Source: Candidatus Latescibacterota bacterium (GTDB lineage Bacteria > JAAXHH01 > JACQVL01). From it: DNA of 16,765 nucleotides. Shown in pieces: positions 13,089-16,765 of the stretch (positions are counted from its first letter, which is position 1; every line of letters starts with the position of its first letter). Where the stretch lies: contig JACQVL010000158.1 of NCBI GenBank assembly GCA_016209865.1, forward strand, positions 1 to 16,765, written 5' to 3'. Below the pieces are notes generated by a model, which was not told where the DNA came from, ran no database searches, and worked only from the letters and a program-made list of their open reading frames with translations. Made by a program: the position numbers and the translations under genes.

Positions 13089-14483
13089 TTAATCCAGCAC
13101 CACGATCTTCCCGTACGCATGCAGTCCAGTCCGTGTCTGAATACGGTACAGATACACCCCGTTGGCGACCCGTGCGCCGCGCCCGTTCTTCCCGTCCCAG
13201 GCCTCGACCTGTTCTCCCGGATCGCGCGGTTGCCCGTCGACGATCGTGGCGACGAGCTGATCCGCGACATCGTACACCGCGACCGTCACGTCCGTCGGAG
13301 CCGAGAGGCTGTACCGGATGCGGACGAAGTCGTGGCGGAGCGGGGAGAACGGGTTGGGGAAGGCGTACGTGGGGATCGTATCCGCTCGCGCGGGCGTTCC
13401 GAGCGTCGCCGTCGGGAACGACGTCCGGATGACGCGCCAGGTCGCCCCACCGTTCGTCGTCGTGCTCAGTCCGCTCTCCGCCGTCCCGGCCCAGACCGTA
13501 TCCCCGATGGCGTGAACCGCGATCGTCTCCGTCTCGGCCAGTCCATCCCCTTTCCCGAACCGTGTCCAGGTCGCGCCCGCGTCGGTGGATTTCCACAGTC
13601 CGGTGAGGGTCGCCACCCAGACGGTCGAATCGGCGAACGTGAAATCGACCGCCTGGACGTCCTTGAACTCCGGAACCGGCGTCCAGGTGACCCCGTCGTT
13701 AAACGACCGAACCACCCCATACCGTTCCCCCGCACCGGCAGGCCAGGCGGCCGCCCAGACGATCCTTCTCCCTCCGAGTCGTTGAATCCCGAGCGTGTAC
13801 ACCCAGTTCCCGGTCAGCCCGTTGGCGACCGTCGAGACCGCCCAGGTGGCCCCGTCATCCTCGCTCCGGCCGATGCCCCCGGCCGTGCCCGCCCAGACTC
13901 GCGCGCTGTCGACGACGACTGAGAAGGTGAATTCCCCGTTCGTGAACGGGTTGGGGACGAACGATTCCCAGGTCACCCCCCCGTCCCGGCTCCGGATCAG
14001 CCCGCTGTCGAACCGTCCAAACGCATTCCAGCAGGCCGCCCAGACCGCATCCGGGGTGACGGCGAGATGCCAGACGGTATTCCCCAGCCCGAACCCGCGT
14101 GCGGGGGTCACTGTCGTCCACGTCCGCCCGCCGTCGCGCGTGACGCTGATCCCGTCGCTCACCTCCGACGTCCGCGCCGCGCTGTCATGGGCGGCCGCCA
14201 CCCACACGTCACCCCGGCCGACCGCCAGCGCCGAGATACTGTTGCCCCCCAGGCCGTCCTTGACCGTGTAGGTCGTCCAATCCCCCGACTCGACGGCCCG
14301 ACGCGGGAGCTTGCTCACCCCCGCGTCCGTTCCGGCCCACAGGAACAGACTGTCACTCGCCAGACTCCCGATGCCGTTTCCTAAGAGCGCCCGGACAGAC
14401 GGGGCGAAACGCTCACGGGCATCGCTGACGCGAGGGAGGGTAAGGAGGAGACAGAGGATGATGCTCCGGATGACGCGGTCCAT
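13089..14483 (-). CDS. Secreted Asp-box (BNR) repeat protein with FlgD-like, type-IX-style C-terminal domain
   Basis: 464 residues from ATG 14483; the open frame extends to 14546, but the extra residues come from the AACGTT repeat. A signal peptide is visible (MDRVIRSIILCLLLTLPRVSDA). Six Asp-box motifs of the SxDxGxTW kind are present at about 113-122, 164-172, 206-214, 259-267, 298-306 and 341-349 (for example RSRDGGVTW, KSTDAGATW), spaced as in a beta propeller. Residues 374-464 (YAFPNPFSP, then IRYSLSAPTDVTVAVYDV, then WDGKNGRGARVANGVYLYRI) form a FlgD-type Ig-like domain, the form used as a type A sorting signal for type IX secretion. Sialidase or other enzymatic residues were not seen. 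It precedes two PorV-like genes on the same strand, fitting export across the outer membrane. Binding target unknown. Confidence 0.88.
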   Translation of the reverse strand: MDRVIRSIILCLLLTLPRVSDARERFAPSVRALLGNGIGSLASDSLFLWAGTDAGVSKLPRRAVESGDWTTYTVKDGLGGNSISALAVGRGDVWVAAAHDSAARTSEVSDGISVTRDGGRTWTTVTPARGFGLGNTVWHLAVTPDAVWAACWNAFGRFDSGLIRSRDGGVTWESFVPNPFTNGEFTFSVVVDSARVWAGTAGGIGRSEDDGATWAVSTVANGLTGNWVYTLGIQRLGGRRIVWAAAWPAGAGERYGVVRSFNDGVTWTPVPEFKDVQAVDFTFADSTVWVATLTGLWKSTDAGATWTRFGKGDGLAETETIAVHAIGDTVWAGTAESGLSTTTNGGATWRVIRTSFPTATLGTPARADTIPTYAFPNPFSPLRHDFVRIRYSLSAPTDVTVAVYDVADQLVATIVDGQPRDPGEQVEAWDGKNGRGARVANGVYLYRIQTRTGLHAYGKIVVLD

Positions 14484-14508
14484 CGAGAGGGGATGAATGC
14501 GTGGATGC

Positions 14509-16230
14509 CTACGAGCCTGGAACGTTCGAACGTTGTAACGTTTCAACGTGTGAACGTTCCTTCACAAGGTATCGTTTGATCTTCCGGGTGGAGGTCTTCG
14601 GGAATTCTTCCTTCCGGATGTCGAAATCCCGAACCCGTTTGTAGTCGGCGAGGTTCGCGCACCGGGTCCGAATCTCGTTCTTCACGACCTCAGAGACGAA
14701 TTCATCCGTCACCGCGCGTCCATGCTCGTGCGCGTCCTGCTCGAAATACTCGTAATCCGGGACGACGATCGCCCGTACCGTCTCCTCGCGGGTCTGCGGG
14801 TTGACATCCCCGACGACCACTGCTTCCGCGATGAACGGGCTCTGGACGAGCTCCGTCTCGATTTCTTCCGGGTAGATGTTCTTGCCCGCCTGGGTGACGA
14901 TGACGTTCTTGAGCCGGCCCGCGATGTGCAGATGGCCCTCCGCATCGATCCAGCCCGAATCCCCCGTATACAGCCAGCCGTCCTGCAAGACTTCTACCGT
15001 GGCCTCCGGGTTCTTGTAATAGCCCTGCATCACGTTGTCCCCGCGCACGACGACTTCCCCGATCCCGGACGCATCCGGGTTGACGATCCTGACCTCCACG
15101 CCGGGGACGGGAGGGCCGATCGACCCCAGCCGGGCGTTCTCCAGACGGTTGACCGATACGACAGGGGACGCCTCCGTTAAGCCATACCCCTGGAGCAGCC
15201 GGATGCCGAGGCGCTCAAACCCCTGTCCGATCTCCACCGGCAGGGCTGCCGCGCCCGACACGAAGAACCGGATCGTCCCGAACCCGCCCTTCTCCCGGAG
15301 GCCGCGGAAGACCGCATGGCCGATCCGTTGCCCGAACACCCGCTCAACCGCAGTGACGAGTCCCATGCTGAGCCTGAACAACGTCCGGACGTGAGGGGGT
15401 TTGGTGCTGATCGCTTTCATCATCCCGATATACATCTTCTCGTACAGCAACGGGACGCCGAGCATGATCGTCGCCTTCGTCTCCCGCATCGTGTCGATGA
15501 TGTCCCGCGACTTCAGACTCCCGACGTACGTGACCGTCGCCCCGCCGTACAACGGGGCCAGGAATCCGGCGGTACACTCGAACGTGTGATGGAGGGGCAG
15601 GACGGACAGGAAATTATCCCCGCGCGAGTACGAGATCGCCTGGCTGCACGAGATCACGTTCGACATGATATTGCGGTGGGAGAGCATGACTCCCTTCGGG
15701 TTGCCAGTCGTGCCGGACGTATAGATCAACGCTGCCAGGTCGTCGGGCGCGGGCGAAGCAGACGCGGATGGCCAGCGTCCATCCTCCGTCTGCGGTGTCG
15801 TCGCTATCTGGCCAGCCTCGTCGTCCAGCGAGAGCAGATGAGTGACGGCAGGCAGGGACGGAGCGATGCCCCGCACATCCTCCATGTAGGTGGTCGACAC
15901 GACCGCCGCCGCCGCGCCTGAATCGTCCAGGATGCGCTGAATCTCGGTCGGTTTCAACAGCCGGTCGAGCGGAACCGCCGTCAGGCCGTGGCAGACGATT
16001 CCCAGGTAGGCGATGCTCCATTCCGGCCGGTTCTCCGAGAGCAACCCGATCCGATCACCGGGTTTCAGGCCGAGTGCGAGCAGACGCGCCCCGACGGCAT
16101 CGACCCGTTCCGCGACCTCCCGGCCGGTGAATTCCCGGTACACCCCATCCTGTTTGATCCGAAAGGCAACCGCGTCCGCGTAGTCGGTGCGGAGCCGTTG
16201 GAGAATCGTGTTGATCGTGAGAGGGGACAT
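14509..16230 (-). CDS. AMP-dependent synthetase/ligase, long-chain acyl-CoA synthetase type
   Basis: 573 residues from ATG 16230, with GAGG about 12 bases upstream; an in-frame GTG at 16248 is a less likely start. It activates a carboxylic acid as acyl-AMP and passes it to CoA. The core motifs are YTSGTTGNPKGV (170-181), GYGLTEAS (348-355), YTGD with D424, R439 in the GRLKNVIVTQAGKNIYPEE hinge region, and the C-terminal KTSTRKIKRY with catalytic K550. The FadD-like motif order and length favour a long-chain fatty acid, but the chain length is not visible. The last codons after KERS lie in the AACGTT octamer array and look repeat-derived (HVETLQRSNVPGS). It ends 25 bases before the Asp-box gene start and probably heads the same transcript. 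Confidence 0.92.
   Translation of the reverse strand: MSPLTINTILQRLRTDYADAVAFRIKQDGVYREFTGREVAERVDAVGARLLALGLKPGDRIGLLSENRPEWSIAYLGIVCHGLTAVPLDRLLKPTEIQRILDDSGAAAAVVSTTYMEDVRGIAPSLPAVTHLLSLDDEAGQIATTPQTEDGRWPSASASPAPDDLAALIYTSGTTGNPKGVMLSHRNIMSNVISCSQAISYSRGDNFLSVLPLHHTFECTAGFLAPLYGGATVTYVGSLKSRDIIDTMRETKATIMLGVPLLYEKMYIGMMKAISTKPPHVRTLFRLSMGLVTAVERVFGQRIGHAVFRGLREKGGFGTIRFFVSGAAALPVEIGQGFERLGIRLLQGYGLTEASPVVSVNRLENARLGSIGPPVPGVEVRIVNPDASGIGEVVVRGDNVMQGYYKNPEATVEVLQDGWLYTGDSGWIDAEGHLHIAGRLKNVIVTQAGKNIYPEEIETELVQSPFIAEAVVVGDVNPQTREETVRAIVVPDYEYFEQDAHEHGRAVTDEFVSEVVKNEIRTRCANLADYKRVRDFDIRKEEFPKTSTRKIKRYLVKERSHVETLQRSNVPGS
14521..14560 (+). repeat. AACGTT-based octamer array, five units
   Basis: AACGTTCG AACGTTGT AACGTTTC AACGTGTG AACGTTCC, in exact 8-base register with the core AACGTT kept in four of five units. 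AACGTT is a self-complementary hexamer. The array overlaps the 3' end of the acyl-CoA synthetase gene and supplies its last residues. Confidence 0.9.
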
Positions 16231-16268
16231 ACGGACTGTTTGCCTCACATCAACGGTTGACGATTATA

Positions 16269-16303
16269 GTGACGAGTGACAAGTGACAAGTGACGAGTGA
16301 CGA
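16269..16303 (+). repeat. GTGACRA heptamer array, five units
   Basis: GTGACGA GTGACAA GTGACAA GTGACGA GTGACGA, then GTAAAAAAAC. It lies between the aminotransferase and acyl-CoA synthetase genes and faces an inverted array at 16380-16400. Confidence 0.9.
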
Positions 16304-16379
16304 GTAAAAAAACTGACGGGTTCTCGGTTGTGCAGGAATGCCTATTTTCTACTGGAATATCATGAAGAATCGGTATGAC

Positions 16380-16400
16380 TTGTCACTCGTCACTTGTCAC
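16380..16400 (-). repeat. Inverted GTGACRA heptamer array, three units
   Basis: TTGTCAC TCGTCAC TTGTCAC, the opposite orientation to the array at 16269-16303. Together the two could pair over about 19 bases, around a loop of roughly 80 bases. The intervening 76 bases (16304-16379) hold no ORF, and I saw only a weak promoter possibility. Confidence 0.85.
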
Positions 16401-16406
16401 TGCCTT

Positions 16407-16765
16407 TCACACCCGATTCCGCGTGATCTCAGCGACCGCTTCGAGCAGCCGGTCGAGTTCCTCATACGTGTTGTGGATCGCACACGAGACGCGTGTGCCG
16501 TGGTACCCTCCCTCATGCAGGCCACGGGTAGCGATGCTGTACCGCTGCATCAACGCGCCCCCGATATCCCCGGAGGTCATCCCACCGATCCCGAACGAGA
16601 CCATCGACGCGGAGAGCCGGCGGTTCATCGGGGTCAGGACGGCCACGCCGGGAATCCGGGCGAGCCGCGTTTTGAGGTACTCGGCCATCGTCGCCCCGCG
16701 CGCTTCGATCGCTTCCGTCCCGATCGCGTTGTGGAAATCGACGGCGACGCCGAACCCGATCCACG
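16407..16765 (-). CDS. Aminotransferase class V (PLP-dependent), C-terminal part, cut by window end
   Basis: The frame is open to the window edge; an ATG at 16688 is internal, since the residues before it (WIGFGVAVDFHNAIGTEAIE) continue the family sequence. The visible C-terminal domain ends GLHEGGYHGTRVSCAIHNTYEELDRLLEAVAEI, with the R-x-S and YNT-like motifs of fold-type I, class V enzymes (cysteine desulfurase and isopenicillin-N-epimerase-like). The catalytic lysine lies outside the window, so neither activity nor the exact subfamily can be judged. It is transcribed toward the acyl-CoA synthetase gene across a 176-base gap full of heptamer repeats. Confidence 0.85.
   Translation of the reverse strand, partial: WIGFGVAVDFHNAIGTEAIEARGATMAEYLKTRLARIPGVAVLTPMNRRLSASMVSFGIGGMTSGDIGGALMQRYSIATRGLHEGGYHGTRVSCAIHNTYEELDRLLEAVAEITRNRV

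Noticed and set aside
12992-13270. N-terminal extension of the first PorV-like protein to 13270
   Set aside because: The region is two heptamer arrays and the 3' end of the Asp-box gene; it adds no signal peptide or family sequence. Translation through part of it cannot be fully excluded.
13119-13922. 267-codon plus-strand open frame opposite the Asp-box gene
   Set aside because: Arg, Asp and Pro-rich with no motifs; the minus strand has six Asp boxes and a sorting domain.
16285-16362. Promoter for the acyl-CoA synthetase using GTGACA from a heptamer as -35 and GATATT or CATGAT as -10
   Set aside because: Only four or five of six bases match and spacing varies; too weak to annotate.
16269-16400. 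CRISPR array
   Set aside because: Units are 7 bases without spacers of the right kind, and no Cas genes are present.

Overview
The window is high-GC and gene-dense. It suggests a Gram-negative bacterium of the FCB group (the broad assemblage around Bacteroidetes, Latescibacterota, Zixibacteria and Gemmatimonadetes). The argument is two tandem PorV/PorQ-type outer-membrane proteins beside a secreted Asp-box protein with a FlgD-like, type-IX-style C-terminal domain. The SDR, enolase-superfamily and PhyH genes would also fit Latescibacterota or Poribacteria. No rRNA or tRNA is present to settle this, so placement is inference.

Layout, plus strand (1-8456). The 3' end of a cut gene, probably glycoside-hydrolase-like, comes first. 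It is followed by an inverted-arm repeat, dinB (translesion DNA polymerase IV with a clamp-binding tail) and an unrecognised 440-residue protein with faint kinase-fold features. A metabolic group follows: an SDR oxidoreductase, a mandelate-racemase/enolase-superfamily enzyme, and a lower-GC PhyH-family oxygenase preceded by a 13-codon ORF. Then comes a tight, overlapping run: rsmI (16S C1402 2'-O-methyltransferase), a divergent tRNA-guanine transglycosylase, and a homologue of the FmrO/Arm/Rmt 16S m7G1405 methyltransferases. All three would modify RNA at or facing the ribosomal decoding site, two of them only three nucleotides apart in helix 44. This trio is the most interesting biology in the window.

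Middle (8457-10177). A repeat carrying a nested second repeat runs into the 3' end of a minus-strand MobA-like gene. A large inverted, double-hairpin repeat and a near-consensus sigma-70 promoter then separate mobA from a plus-strand TPR protein.

Minus strand (16765 to 10194). In transcription order: an aminotransferase class V (cut by the window edge), a long-chain acyl-CoA synthetase-like AMP ligase, a six-Asp-box secreted protein with a FlgD-like C-terminal domain, two PorV/PorQ-family barrels joined by TAATG coupling, and an M50/site-2-protease membrane peptidase. The Asp-box protein and barrels look like a cargo and outer-membrane export-factor set.

Throughout, intergenic DNA is packed with short repeats: heptamer arrays (GTGACRA, TGACCCC, ACCGACC), an AACGTT-based octamer array, CACCACAAAG inverted-arm elements, and GC-rich hairpins. 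Several run into genes, supplying protein C-termini, start codons or possible ribosome-binding sites. No CRISPR array, IS element, rRNA or tRNA was recognised. No gene-free stretch exceeds about 260 bases.
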